DNA of 64,000 bases, from the NCBI GenBank assembly GCA_965223725.1, contig CBDCXE010000006.1, forward strand, positions 124,001-188,000, given 5' to 3'. The DNA comes from CBDCXE01 sp965223725 [NCBI: Nitrospinota bacterium]. Its GTDB lineage: Bacteria > Nitrospinota_A > UBA7883. The position numbers were made by a program, and so were the translations under genes. The notes under the pieces were generated by a model. The model saw nothing but the letters and a program-made list of their open reading frames with translations, made no database searches and had not been told where the DNA came from. Every line of letters begins with the position of its first letter. Within the stretch, counting starts at the first letter, position 1. Below, piece after piece: positions 45,279 to 54,334 of this stretch.

Positions 45279-46436
45279 TCAATAAGTATATTTCCCTATA
45301 AGCGCCCCGACACGCTCTTTAAATGACATTTCGAATTTATTATCCACCCACTCGCTGGCGTTGATATCCTCCATGAGCTGGTCATACAGCTCTTTGATGA
45401 AAACGTCTGTGTGGGCGCCATGGGCAAACAGCGTCACCTCCCGGCTGGTCAGCATGCTGCGTGGTGTTAAATTGGCCGAGCCTATAATAGCGATGGTTCC
45501 ATCCATCAGCGCCACCTTGGCGTGGGACATGCCAGGATATAGCAGAACCCGCAGGTTGCCTCTATGGGGTGATGACATCAGTTTATTGATTGTCGCCCGG
45601 TTGGCGTAGAGGTGGGTATCGGGCGCTTTCGGCAGTATCAGATCGATCTTGACGCGTCTTGCCATAGCCTCGTCAAGCGCTGCCATAACCTTGGCGTCGG
45701 AAAAATATGCGTGCTCCAGGATTATGCTCTGTTTCGCCTGGGCGATGGTTTGCAACAGCGCGGTTCTGATTTCCGTGGCCCGGCGGTCGTTGGAGACGAC
45801 GGTATAAGGCGTGTCGGTAGGCCAGGGCGTGGAGCGCAATACCTTGTCGGCGAATGATTGCGCCCACTGTGCGTTGTCGATTTTTACCATATAGTCACGC
45901 CAATTTTTATGGTACTCGTCGGCTATGTTCATTCCGCCGAATATCACCGTTTTGTTGTCAATGATGAAATATTTGCTGTGGTCGGTGTCTGCGAACGGAT
46001 CAACGCTGATATCTATATTATCGTTCGCCCGGAAACCTTTGTCGGAAAACACCGGACTGGCCTTGCCTTTGAAAATATCGGCCACCTCGAAAAACGTCCC
46101 CAACGCGTCTTTCCGGACGGTGACCTGGACCCCCCGGTCGGCCGCCTCCATCAGTTTTGCGACAACCTGCCTGCCTATGTTGTCATCTTTCCATATGAAC
46201 GTTTGTACTATGATGGAAGACTCAGAGGAATCGATCGCCTCTAATATATTGCTGAAAGCTTCTTCCCCATCCACCAGCAGCTCCAGGGAAGACAGGTCGC
46301 CCTTTTCCGTAAAAAACTCCGGTCCCAGCGCAGAATCCGGCTCCGGCCCCAGCCCCAGCGGGCTGAACGCGAATGAAACTATACAGGCCGCAATAATGAT
46401 GAGCAGGCTGACAACGATTATGACAGTGGTATTCAT
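45279..46436 (-). CDS. Phospholipase D family protein (cardiolipin-synthase-like)
   Basis: A 385-residue protein with an N-terminal membrane helix (IIVVSLLIIIAACIVSFAF) and two PLD motifs: DHSKYFIIDNKTVIFGGMN near residue 160 and MSHAKVALMDGTIAIIGSANL near residue 300, each with HxK(x)4D and the following G-[GS]-x-N. This layout is that of cardiolipin synthases and related phosphatidyltransferases, which join two phosphatidylglycerols. The length is somewhat shorter than ClsA (about 480). It stands alone on the minus strand, divergent from hisG. A membrane-phospholipid role is inferred from the motifs, and a nuclease-type PLD is the main alternative. Confidence 0.8.
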   Translation of the reverse strand: MNTTVIIVVSLLIIIAACIVSFAFSPLGLGPEPDSALGPEFFTEKGDLSSLELLVDGEEAFSNILEAIDSSESSIIVQTFIWKDDNIGRQVVAKLMEAADRGVQVTVRKDALGTFFEVADIFKGKASPVFSDKGFRANDNIDISVDPFADTDHSKYFIIDNKTVIFGGMNIADEYHKNWRDYMVKIDNAQWAQSFADKVLRSTPWPTDTPYTVVSNDRRATEIRTALLQTIAQAKQSIILEHAYFSDAKVMAALDEAMARRVKIDLILPKAPDTHLYANRATINKLMSSPHRGNLRVLLYPGMSHAKVALMDGTIAIIGSANLTPRSMLTSREVTLFAHGAHTDVFIKELYDQLMEDINASEWVDNKFEMSFKERVGALIGKYTY

Positions 46437-46499
46437 ACAGCAAGTTTACCGCAAACCTGTCGATTTTGCGCGGGCCGGCCGGTGAAGGTCAAACGCATC

Positions 46500-46528
46500 T
46501 TTACCATCGGGCGAAGTTCGGATATAGT
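46500..46528 (+). promoter_or_regulatory. Candidate promoter of hisG-hisI
   Basis: TTTACC (46500-46505) and TATAGT (46523-46528) are separated by 17 bases, and the ATG of hisG follows 24 bases after the -10. Matches to consensus are four of six and five of six. Confidence 0.55.
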
Positions 46529-46552
46529 AAAGGTTTTTTATTTGGTGAGAAA

Positions 46553-47500
46553 ATGAGTTACGGAAAAAACAAGAACGCGCTTTATGTGGGCATACCCTCC
46601 GGCAGCCTGCACGACCAGGTGATCCGGTTGCTGGAGAAATCTGGCCGGCCGGTCAAAAAGGGGCGCCTGTACGAGCTTACCACACCATTCGATGACGAGA
46701 TTGTGTTCCGCATCCTGGATCGGAAAGAGATGCCGAACAAAGTCTCCAAAGGTATCGTCGATTGCGGCATCACCGGCAAGGATTATATCCATGAAGCAGG
46801 GATGGAAAACGAAGTGGAGGTGATGGGCGATTTTATTTTCTCCAAACGGACCAACAAACCATCGCGGCTGGTGCTGGCCACCCGACCGGAAACCGGAATA
46901 GAAAAACCGGAGGATTGTTCGGGCAAAACCGTGGCCACCGAACTGCCGAACCTGACACGTAAACGGATGGAAGAGCTGTATGGCGTGACCGATGTGAACA
47001 TTTTGCCCAGCGAGGGCAAGACCGAAGCGAAAGTTTTCATGGGCGAGTCGGACGCGTTCACCGACATCACCGAGACAGGGCAAACACTTAAAGCGAATGG
47101 TAACGTCATCGTGGCGGAGCTGTTCGAATCGAACCCGCAACTCATCGGCAACCCGGAAGCGCTGAAGGATATTGCCAAACGGGAGAAAATGGAGGATATC
47201 CGTATCGGTATCAACGCCGTGCTGCTGGCCGAGAAAGAACCTATATATATGGTGTTCATGGATGTGCCGAAGGCGGTGCTGAAGGATGTGGAGGCCATCG
47301 TCCCTGCGGTGGTGGCCCCGACGGTGAGCGTGGTGGAGAAGGAGGGGTGGACCAGCCTTTCCGTGGTCATCCGCGAGTCGGAGCTGAACATGCTGGCGCC
47401 GAAGCTTCTGCGGATGGGCGTGGACGGCATTGTGCCGATCCCGGCGCCGAAAATATTTTCCAGCGAAATGATAAAATCCGGCGGTATGAAAGTCATATAA
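46553..47500 (+). CDS. hisG: ATP phosphoribosyltransferase, long form
   Basis: About 315 residues from ATG 46553, preceded by GGTGAG. The frame extends upstream to 46466, but that part contains the promoter and is not HisG-like. HisG signatures: YVGIPSGSLHDQVIRLLEKSG, VDCGITGKDYIHE, TELPNLTRKRMEELYG and DAFTDITETGQTLKANG, where the PRPP-binding E-x-G-x-T-L pattern lies. The C-terminal ~75 residues (GWTSLSVVIRESELNMLAPKLLRMGVDGIVPIPAPKIF) are the ACT-like regulatory domain of the long, histidine-inhibited form (HisG-L), so HisZ is not needed. First step of histidine synthesis. hisI follows 26 bases later. Confidence 0.93.
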   Translation: MSYGKNKNALYVGIPSGSLHDQVIRLLEKSGRPVKKGRLYELTTPFDDEIVFRILDRKEMPNKVSKGIVDCGITGKDYIHEAGMENEVEVMGDFIFSKRTNKPSRLVLATRPETGIEKPEDCSGKTVATELPNLTRKRMEELYGVTDVNILPSEGKTEAKVFMGESDAFTDITETGQTLKANGNVIVAELFESNPQLIGNPEALKDIAKREKMEDIRIGINAVLLAEKEPIYMVFMDVPKAVLKDVEAIVPAVVAPTVSVVEKEGWTSLSVVIRESELNMLAPKLLRMGVDGIVPIPAPKIFSSEMIKSGGMKVI

Positions 47501-47526
47501 CCGAAGTAACAGGAGATGGGATAGAG

Positions 47527-47955
47527 ATGGCAGATATAGACAGGGAAGAGGGTGATGCGCTGGCGATTGATTTCGAGAAGCGAGGCGGGCTGGTGCCAGC
47601 GATCGCCCAGGATATTCGCAACGGCCAAATATTGATGCTGGCCTACGCCAACGAAGCGGCGCTGGACAAGAGCATAGAGTCGGGCATGGCTACCTTCTGG
47701 TCCACCTCTCGTAACGAGCTGTGGACGAAGGGCGCCACCTCGGGCGATTTTCTGCGTATTGCGGAGATACAGACCGATTGCGACCAGGATGCGTTGCTGT
47801 ACCTGGTGGAACCGCAGGGCAGCGGCGCCTGTCACACCAAAGACCCGCAGACCGGTAATGCGCGCCTTAGTTGTTTTTACCGGGCCATCAACACCAAAAC
47901 AAAAAAACTGGCGCCCAGCAAACTGTTTAACACTGCCGACCAAGATAATGGATAA
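47527..47955 (+). CDS. hisI: Phosphoribosyl-AMP cyclohydrolase
   Basis: 142 residues from ATG 47527, with AGGAG upstream. Start is a judgement because the frame stays open to 47347 inside hisG. HisI motifs: LVPAIAQDIRNGQILMLAYANEAAL, FWSTSRNELWTKGATSGDFLRI and DCDQDALLYLVEPQGSGACHT, containing the three aspartates that hold Mg2+ and the cysteine that binds zinc, then RLSCFYRAI. The protein is HisI only; no HisE pyrophosphohydrolase domain follows, so hisE must be elsewhere. It opens the purine ring of PR-AMP, the third histidine step. Convergent with the MmcQ/YjbR gene. Confidence 0.93.
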   Translation: MADIDREEGDALAIDFEKRGGLVPAIAQDIRNGQILMLAYANEAALDKSIESGMATFWSTSRNELWTKGATSGDFLRIAEIQTDCDQDALLYLVEPQGSGACHTKDPQTGNARLSCFYRAINTKTKKLAPSKLFNTADQDNG

Positions 47956-47985
47956 GTTGAAGACTTGACTTTCATTGCCAATCGA

Positions 47986-48342
47986 TTACTGGCTTTCCAG
48001 CTTCTTTTTTTCTGCTTTCGACAGCTTGTTGACCACCAGTTTGTATGAGTCTTCGGCAATCTGTTTTATCATTTTATCGGTAAGTTCCTTAGTAAGGGTT
48101 ATGGTTATCCAATGCTTCTTGTTCATATGATAGCCAGGGATTATCGATTCATATTGGCTGACCAGAAATGAGCCATCATCCGGTATGCACTTGAGCGTAA
48201 CCCGCGCCGGCTTTTCCTGTTGAGTCACCAAGGCAAACATCTTGCCCATAACCTTAAACACCAGCGCTTCCGGCCCAAAAGGATAGCCGCCTTCCGACCC
48301 TTTCAAACTGGTCAGATATTTTTCAATACTATTTTTGGTCAT
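47986..48342 (-). CDS. MmcQ/YjbR family protein
   Basis: 118 residues of the MmcQ/YjbR (PF04237) family. YPFGPEALVFKVMGKMFALV, followed by VTLKCIPDDGSFLVSQYESIIPGYHMNKKHWITITL and ending DSYKLVVNKLSKAEKKKL, is the typical core. The fold resembles CyaY/DNA-binding folds, and function is not settled. It starts nine bases after the cusA stop with GAGGTAAG upstream, so it is probably the last gene of the cus operon, though a metal-related role is only inferred from position. Confidence 0.85.
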   Translation of the reverse strand: MTKNSIEKYLTSLKGSEGGYPFGPEALVFKVMGKMFALVTQQEKPARVTLKCIPDDGSFLVSQYESIIPGYHMNKKHWITITLTKELTDKMIKQIAEDSYKLVVNKLSKAEKKKLESQ

Positions 48343-48350
48343 TTGTTATC

Positions 48351-51300
48351 TTACCTCTTAATTAAAATTCTCAGTTCCAGAATGGCGCAGTAGATCACTG
48401 GCAGTGCAATTAACGATAGCATAGTGACGCTGATCATGCCGCCGATCATCGGGGTGGCGATCCTCTGCATCACTTGCGAGCCGGCGCCGTGGCCATACAT
48501 CAGCGGCGCCAATCCACCGACGATGGCGAACACCGTCATCATGATCGGGCGCACCCGGCCGGCCACACCTTCCAGCACGGCGTCGTGGATATCGGCGACG
48601 CTCGACCACTGCCCATCAGCCTTTCTGCGCTCTATCGCCTGATTGATGTAGACGAGGATCAGTATGCCGATCTCCACCGCCACCCCCATCAGCGCGATGA
48701 ACCCGACACCCACGGCGACGCTGAGGTTATAACCAAGGTAATCGAGCAATAGCGCGCCGCCAACTGTGGATAATGGAACGGTCAGCAACACCAACAGGCT
48801 CTCGGTCACCCTTCTGAAATAGAGATACAACAGCAGAAAAATCACGCCGATGGTGATCGGGATTATCAGCTTCAGCCGCTCTTTCACCCGCTCCATATAT
48901 TCGTACTGTCCGCTCCAGTTGAGCGATACACCCGACGGCGGGTCGAGCCGGTCTGCGAACCGCGCTTGCGCATTGTTGACGTATGTGCCGACATCGATTC
49001 CGTCGATATCGATATATATCCATGCGTTCGGTCGCGAGTTCTCGGTCTTGATCACCGGCGCGCCTTTGGTAAGTTTTATATCCGCCAGTTGTCCGATCGG
49101 TATCTGCTGGCCGCCCGGGGTGGGGACCAGCGCCCGTTTCAGCTTTTCCAGGTCGTCGCGCAACTCGCGTCCATACCGGACGTTGATCGGATAGCGTTCT
49201 AATCCTTCGAATGTGGCGCTGACGTTCATCCCGCCGATGGCGCTCTTGATGATGTCCTGCACATCGCCCACGTTCAGGCCATACCGCGCCGTCTTCTCCC
49301 GGTCGATCATGAAGTCGAGGAACGCGCCGCCCACCACCCGCTCTGCATAGACGCTACGGGTCCCCGGCATGTCACGCAATATCGATTCGATATTTTCCGC
49401 CACACCGTTGAGCTGGTCCAGATCGGGCCCGCCCAGCTTTATACCCACCGGTGTCTTGATACCGGTGGAGAGCATATCGATCCTGGTTTTGATCGGCATG
49501 GTCCATGCGTTGGTCAGACCGGGGAACCTGATCGCCTCGTCCATCTCCCTCATCAGCGATTCCATGGTCACCCCCGGCCGCCACTGGTCGCGCGGTTTCA
49601 GCATGGCGATGGTTTCTATCATCGACAGCGGCGCCGGATCGGTGGCGGTCTCCGCCCGTCCGACCTTGCCGAACACCCGGATGACCTCCGGGAACGACCG
49701 GATGATCTTGTCGGTCTGCTGCAAAATTTCCTTCGCTTTGGTTATCGATATACCGGGCAGAGTGGTGGGCATGTATAAAATATCGCCCTCGTTCAGTGGC
49801 GGCATAAACTCGCTGCCTAATCGTTTGACCGGGGCTATCGACAACAGCAGTATCACAAACAGGCCGAGGAAGACCACCGGCTTGAACCGGAGCGCCAGAG
49901 CGACGATCGGTCTTGTGATGTTGATCAGCAGATAGTTGATCGGGTTCTTCCGCTCCGGGATGATCGAGCCGCGGACGAAATAGAGCATCAGCACCGGGAT
50001 CAGCGTGATCGACAGCCCGGCGGTGGCGGCCATGGCAAAGGTTTTGGTATAGGCCAGCGGTTTGAACAGCCGTCCCTCCTGCTGCTCCAGCGCGAAGACC
50101 GGGATGAAGCTGAGCGTGATGATCAGCATGCTGAAAAATATTGCGGGGCCGACCTCTTTGGCCGATTCGAGGATAATCTCATGATGCGGTTTGGCGCCCC
50201 GGTCCTGCTCCAGGCGTTTATGTGCGTTCTCTATCATCACGATGGCCGCGTCGATCATGGCGCCGATGGCGATGGCAATACCGCCCAGTGACATGATGTT
50301 GGCGTTGATGCCGAGCAGGTTCATCACCAGCATGGAGATGAGGATGCCCAGCGGCAACGACAGGATGGCCACAAACGCAGAGCGCAGATGCATCAGGAAC
50401 ACAAGGCAGACAAGGGCGACGATCACACTCTCCTCAATCAACTTCTCTTTCAGATACGCCACGGCTCGCAGGATCAGACTGGAGCGGTCGTATGTAGCCA
50501 CCAGCTCTACACCCTCCGGCAGACCTTCCTTCAGTTGTTCCAGCTTCTCCTTGACCAGCGCAATGGTATCCAGCGCGTTCTCGCCGAACCGCATGATCAC
50601 CACACCGCCGGCCACTTCGCCCTCACCATCCAGCTCTGCGACGCCGCGGCGCAGTTCCGGACCGATGGTGATGTTGGCCACATCTTTTAGCATGATCGGG
50701 GTGCCGTCATCATCCACGCCGAGCGATATTTTGCGGATATCATCCATCGATTTGATATAGCCGAAACTGCGGACCATGAACTCGGTCTCCGCCATCTCCA
50801 CCAGCTTGCCGCCCACGTCCATGTTGCCCGACTTGATGGCCTGGGTCACCCGGTTGAGCGGGATGTTGAACGCCACCAGTTTATTGGGATCCACCTCCAC
50901 CTGGTACTGTTTCACGTAACCACCCACAGAAGCGACCTCCGCTACGCCCGGCACGGTCTGCAGTTCATAGCGCAAAAACCAGTCCTGTATGGAGCGCAGT
51001 TGCGCCAGGTCGTGGGCGCCGGTCCGGTCCACCAGCGCGTATTCGTATATCCAGCCGACACCGGTGGCGTCCGGCCCGAGGGATGGGGTGACGCCGGGCG
51101 GCAGGCGTTTCGATGCGAAGTTGAGATACTCCAGCACCCTGCTGCGCGCCCAGTAGAGGTCGGTGCCGTCCTCGAATATCACGTACACGAGCGAGAGTCC
51201 GAAGAAGGAGTAGCCGCGAACCGTCCGGGCGTACGGAACAGAGAGCATGGCCGTGGTCAGCGGATAGGTCACCTGATCCTCCACCACCTGCGGCGCCTGG

Positions 51301-51464
51301 CCGGGGAACTCGGTGAAAATTATTACCTGCACATCGCTCAGGTCGGGGATGGCGTCGAGCGGTATGTTCTTTGCCGCGTGATAACCGGCCATGGCCAGGA
51401 ACAGCGAAACCAGAATCACGATGAACTTGTTGCGGAAGGAACTTTCAATAATGGTGTTTAGCAT
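48351..51464 (-). CDS. cusA: Cu(I)/Ag(I) RND efflux pump CusA
   Basis: A 1,037-residue HME-RND pump with the standard twelve-helix layout. N-terminal FRNKFIVILVSLFLAMAGYHAAKNIPLDAIPDLSDVQVIIFTEFPGQAPQVVEDQVTYPLTTAML is near-canonical CzcA/CusA. Methionines at the positions of the CusA metal-binding triad are visible (LYMPTTLPG, PLSMIETI, RIDMLSTGIKTPVG), which favours Cu(I)/Ag(I) over Zn/Co. The relay motif on helix 4 is AIAIGAMIDAAIVMIENAH. It extrudes metal through CusB and CusC to the exterior. GGAGGG precedes the ATG. Middle gene of cusC-cusB-cusA on the minus strand. Confidence 0.92.
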   Translation of the reverse strand: MLNTIIESSFRNKFIVILVSLFLAMAGYHAAKNIPLDAIPDLSDVQVIIFTEFPGQAPQVVEDQVTYPLTTAMLSVPYARTVRGYSFFGLSLVYVIFEDGTDLYWARSRVLEYLNFASKRLPPGVTPSLGPDATGVGWIYEYALVDRTGAHDLAQLRSIQDWFLRYELQTVPGVAEVASVGGYVKQYQVEVDPNKLVAFNIPLNRVTQAIKSGNMDVGGKLVEMAETEFMVRSFGYIKSMDDIRKISLGVDDDGTPIMLKDVANITIGPELRRGVAELDGEGEVAGGVVIMRFGENALDTIALVKEKLEQLKEGLPEGVELVATYDRSSLILRAVAYLKEKLIEESVIVALVCLVFLMHLRSAFVAILSLPLGILISMLVMNLLGINANIMSLGGIAIAIGAMIDAAIVMIENAHKRLEQDRGAKPHHEIILESAKEVGPAIFFSMLIITLSFIPVFALEQQEGRLFKPLAYTKTFAMAATAGLSITLIPVLMLYFVRGSIIPERKNPINYLLINITRPIVALALRFKPVVFLGLFVILLLSIAPVKRLGSEFMPPLNEGDILYMPTTLPGISITKAKEILQQTDKIIRSFPEVIRVFGKVGRAETATDPAPLSMIETIAMLKPRDQWRPGVTMESLMREMDEAIRFPGLTNAWTMPIKTRIDMLSTGIKTPVGIKLGGPDLDQLNGVAENIESILRDMPGTRSVYAERVVGGAFLDFMIDREKTARYGLNVGDVQDIIKSAIGGMNVSATFEGLERYPINVRYGRELRDDLEKLKRALVPTPGGQQIPIGQLADIKLTKGAPVIKTENSRPNAWIYIDIDGIDVGTYVNNAQARFADRLDPPSGVSLNWSGQYEYMERVKERLKLIIPITIGVIFLLLYLYFRRVTESLLVLLTVPLSTVGGALLLDYLGYNLSVAVGVGFIALMGVAVEIGILILVYINQAIERRKADGQWSSVADIHDAVLEGVAGRVRPIMMTVFAIVGGLAPLMYGHGAGSQVMQRIATPMIGGMISVTMLSLIALPVIYCAILELRILIKR

Positions 51465-51476
51465 GATCTGTCCCTC

Positions 51477-52964
51477 CTAATGACCCGAATGGTCCATGTT
51501 GCCGTGATCCATCTCCATCTGGCCGTGGTCCATATTGCTGTGGTCCATTTCCATCTGGCTATGATCCATGTTGCTGTGGTCCATCTCCATCTGGCCGTGA
51601 TCCATGCCGCTGTGGTCCATTTGCCCGGTATTATCTGATGGCTGATCACTCATTTTGTTGATCACCTCGCGCAGTTTCGATTCGGAATCGATCAGAAATT
51701 GCGCCGATGTCACCACCGACTCGCCCGGTTCCACGCCAGATCTGATCTCCAGCATTCCCTCGCTTTCGAACCCGATTGTGACATCGCGCGGCTCGAACCT
51801 GCCTTCGCCTTTATCGACAAACAGTATTGATCGGGATCCGGTCCGGATCACTGATTCCGTTGGCGCCGCTATCACCTTTTCTTTCATTTCGGCGAACAGG
51901 GTGACGTCGCCGTACATGTCCGGTTTCAGCTCGCCATCGCTGTTGTCGAACTCCAGCCGCACCTTGACCGACCGCGATTTGCTGTCCATGAACGGGTAGA
52001 TGTAGGCGATCTTGCCGGTGAACGTCCGGCCCGGGAAGGACGCCATGCGCAGTTTTGCCCTTTGTCCAATTTTTACATGCGGAATCTCATTCTCGTACAC
52101 ATCGGCGTTGACCCACACTTTGGTCAGGTCGGCGATCTCATACAGGGTGTCGCCCGGCTGGACATACATCCCTTCGACAATGTTTTTCTTCACGATAACG
52201 CCATTGGCCGAGGAGTGAATATGCAATGTCTTTTTAACATCACGGCTTTTTTCCAGCTCCACGATCTGATGCTCCGGCACGTCAAACAGCTCCAGCCGTC
52301 TTCTGGCCGATTTCAGCAAGGTCTCGCCACTTTTGGCGATCGACTCCCGCGTTCCTTCTTTTAACGCGTCACGATATTTCAGCGCCAGCAGATACTCCTC
52401 CTGAGTCGACACAAGATCGGGGCTGTATATCTCCAGCAGGATCGTTCCGTTTTTCACCTTTCGGCCGGTTTCGTTTATATACAGCTTTTCCACCCAGCCT
52501 TTTACCTTGCTTTGGATCTTTGCCAGTTTCGACTCGTCGTAGGTGACCAGCCCGACGGTGCGGATGCTCCGGGAGATGTCGGCAAGCTTGACCTTCGTGG
52601 TCCGTACGCCAATGTTCTGGACGACGTTCGGGTCGATCTTCACAAAATTACCCCCGTCGCCCTCATCCTCGTATACCGGGACCAGGTCCATGCCCATGGG
52701 CGATTTGCCCGGCTCGTCCCTGATATATGTGGGGTCCATGGGAGCGCGCCAATATTTGATTTCACGCTTCGTTGGAGTCGATCCGCCCGCAGGCTCCATC
52801 TGCATGGCAGACATGTCATCCGACTCGGCAGCGTCGAAAAAAGATAAAATTGAATCCTTGTAAAAATAGCCCAGCCCGATCAACAGCGCCAATAGAATGG
52901 TTATGGCAAATCGCACCACATAGGTCATCATCGATTGATCTTCTTGTTTGTTTACTGTTTCCAT
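51477..52964 (-). CDS. cusB: CusB-type periplasmic adaptor with Met/His-rich tail
   Basis: A 495-residue membrane-fusion protein. One N-terminal anchor (FAITILLALLIGLGYF) is followed by a heavy-metal-binding domain with YWRAPMDPTYIRDEPGKSPMGMDLVPVY (HMBD, PF19335), the lipoyl/barrel domains (IGVRTTKVKLADISRSIRTVGLVTYDES, VKGWVEKLYINETGRKVKNGTILLEIYSPDLV), and TKVWVNADVYENEIPHVKIGQ. The last ~50 residues are a metal-binding tail of MDHS/MDHGQMEMDH-type repeats, unusual among CusB proteins, which normally capture metal at N-terminal methionines. Cu(I)/Ag(I) buffering is inferred. GAGGTAGCG precedes the ATG. It is two bases from cusC and 12 from cusA. Confidence 0.9.
   Translation of the reverse strand: METVNKQEDQSMMTYVVRFAITILLALLIGLGYFYKDSILSFFDAAESDDMSAMQMEPAGGSTPTKREIKYWRAPMDPTYIRDEPGKSPMGMDLVPVYEDEGDGGNFVKIDPNVVQNIGVRTTKVKLADISRSIRTVGLVTYDESKLAKIQSKVKGWVEKLYINETGRKVKNGTILLEIYSPDLVSTQEEYLLALKYRDALKEGTRESIAKSGETLLKSARRRLELFDVPEHQIVELEKSRDVKKTLHIHSSANGVIVKKNIVEGMYVQPGDTLYEIADLTKVWVNADVYENEIPHVKIGQRAKLRMASFPGRTFTGKIAYIYPFMDSKSRSVKVRLEFDNSDGELKPDMYGDVTLFAEMKEKVIAAPTESVIRTGSRSILFVDKGEGRFEPRDVTIGFESEGMLEIRSGVEPGESVVTSAQFLIDSESKLREVINKMSDQPSDNTGQMDHSGMDHGQMEMDHSNMDHSQMEMDHSNMDHGQMEMDHGNMDHSGH
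51484..51627 (-). repeat. Tandem repeats encoding the Met/His-rich tail of the CusB-type adaptor
   Basis: Repeated 24-39-base units encode MDHSNMDHSQMEMDH-like segments. The repetitive DNA could expand or contract by slippage, changing the length of the metal-binding tail. Confidence 0.8.
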
Positions 52965-52966
52965 CG

Positions 52967-54229
52967 CTACCTCGCTATATCGGCGCCGGTCAGGGCGGCT
53001 ATCTGCGCGTACAGGTTCCGTTTGCGCAGCAATAGCTTTTCCAGCTCCAGCTCCAGTTTAAGAAGATTAATCTCACTGGCCATCAGGGTTAAAAAATCGA
53101 CCTTGTCTAGCTGGTAGGCCACCATGGACGACTCCAGCGCCTGGTTCGCCTGCGTGATCAGCCCTTGCCTGTATAGGTGAATCGAGTCGTCCACTTTTCC
53201 CAGGCTGGTCAGCGCCTGCCGCAGATCGGCCTCGGTTTTCCGGATGGCGTCATCCAGCGCTTCCTCTACCGATTGCGCCTTCAGCCTGGCGCCGGCGATC
53301 TGCCGCGCCTGCTTGCCCGATTTCCAGATCGGCACGCTGAACGCCGCTGTGATACTGGTGAAATCGGCTCTTTCGATCGGGCTGTCATCCCGTTGCCCAT
53401 ACCGGGCGCTGATCGACATGTTGGTCCCGGTCAGGCTTTCCGCCCGGGTCAATACCGCTTTCGATTTTTCCAGCTCCTGTTTCGCCAGCAGTATGGCAGG
53501 CGCGCGATCTTTTGCCTGCACCCACAGCTCGTAGAATTTTGGGACGACGCCGGCCGGCTCTGGCAATGGCGGAGGTATAAAATCAGTATCTGTATCGCGG
53601 CCCAGCAGACGGTTCGCCCGGATTTTCGTCAGGCCCAATTTCTCGTCCAGGTTCAGCCGCGTGTCGATCAGCTTGCTGCGCTCTACCTGGGCTTGGATAA
53701 CATTGGCCTGCACCCCTTTGCCGGAGGAGTATTTTGCGTTGGCCACCTCTATCACGCTATCCAAGGCGCTCTCATTTTTGGTCAATATTTCCAACGCCCG
53801 CTGAACATAGATCATCTCGCTGATCGTCAGCCGCAAATTCATCACCATATTTGATTTCAGCGCTTTTCTGTTTGCTTTTGCCATGCCCACATCCGCCAAC
53901 GCCAGCGACCTTTCCGCCGATCGTGTATGGTGGCTGCCGATTCTTTGAGTGACGCCAATTATTTTTTGGGTCATCATCTGCTCATCCAGCCGAAAACTGT
54001 CGGTGGGAATATTGATTACGCCTGCCGTTATCATCGGATCGTCCCAGGCCAGCGCGGCGTCGGGGACCTGTTCCAACGCGACAATTTCCGTGCCCATCGA
54101 TTTTAGAGCCGGGTTGTTCTCCATCAATTCATTTACTACTTTCGACCAGCTGTTTTCCGCATGAGCGGGGATGCTGGTTAACGTCATTGGCCAAAACGCC
54201 GCCAAAAACAGTGACAACAATTTTTTCAT
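52967..54229 (-). CDS. cusC: TolC-family outer-membrane channel of the cus system (CusC-like)
   Basis: A 420-residue outer-membrane efflux protein (OEP family) with signal peptide MKKLLSLFLAAFWPMTLTSIPAHA. It contains long helices (MGTEIVALEQVPDAALAWDDPMITAGVINIPTDSF; VIEVANAKYSSGKGVQANVIQAQVERSKLIDTRLNLDEK) forming the periplasmic tunnel and shorter beta segments, in two repeats. GGAGCG precedes the ATG. It is two bases upstream of the adaptor gene, so cusC-cusB-cusA are one operon on the minus strand. The assignment to copper/silver rests on the pump gene. The channel itself would serve any RND partner. Confidence 0.85.
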   Translation of the reverse strand: MKKLLSLFLAAFWPMTLTSIPAHAENSWSKVVNELMENNPALKSMGTEIVALEQVPDAALAWDDPMITAGVINIPTDSFRLDEQMMTQKIIGVTQRIGSHHTRSAERSLALADVGMAKANRKALKSNMVMNLRLTISEMIYVQRALEILTKNESALDSVIEVANAKYSSGKGVQANVIQAQVERSKLIDTRLNLDEKLGLTKIRANRLLGRDTDTDFIPPPLPEPAGVVPKFYELWVQAKDRAPAILLAKQELEKSKAVLTRAESLTGTNMSISARYGQRDDSPIERADFTSITAAFSVPIWKSGKQARQIAGARLKAQSVEEALDDAIRKTEADLRQALTSLGKVDDSIHLYRQGLITQANQALESSMVAYQLDKVDFLTLMASEINLLKLELELEKLLLRKRNLYAQIAALTGADIAR

Positions 54230-54276
54230 GTTCGCTCCTGAATACAGATATGCTCCATACGATTTGAAGCCTGAAT

Positions 54277-54322
54277 ATCTGCGTCAACTGTACGTAGTTA
54301 CAGAATATGGACGCAGATTATA
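54277..54322 (-). promoter_or_regulatory. Nested palindrome overlapping the putative cusC promoter
   Basis: Outer arms ATCTGCGTC (54277-54285) and GACGCAGAT (54310-54318) are perfect complements with a 24-base spacer. Within it CTGTA (54288-54292) and TACAG (54299-54303) form an inner inverted repeat. On the minus strand a perfect TATAAT (54317-54322) lies just upstream, so a start site would fall near 54310, inside the palindrome. A metal-responsive repressor is a plausible user. No T-run makes it look like a terminator. Confidence 0.5.
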
Positions 54323-54334
54323 AAAAGAAAAAGA

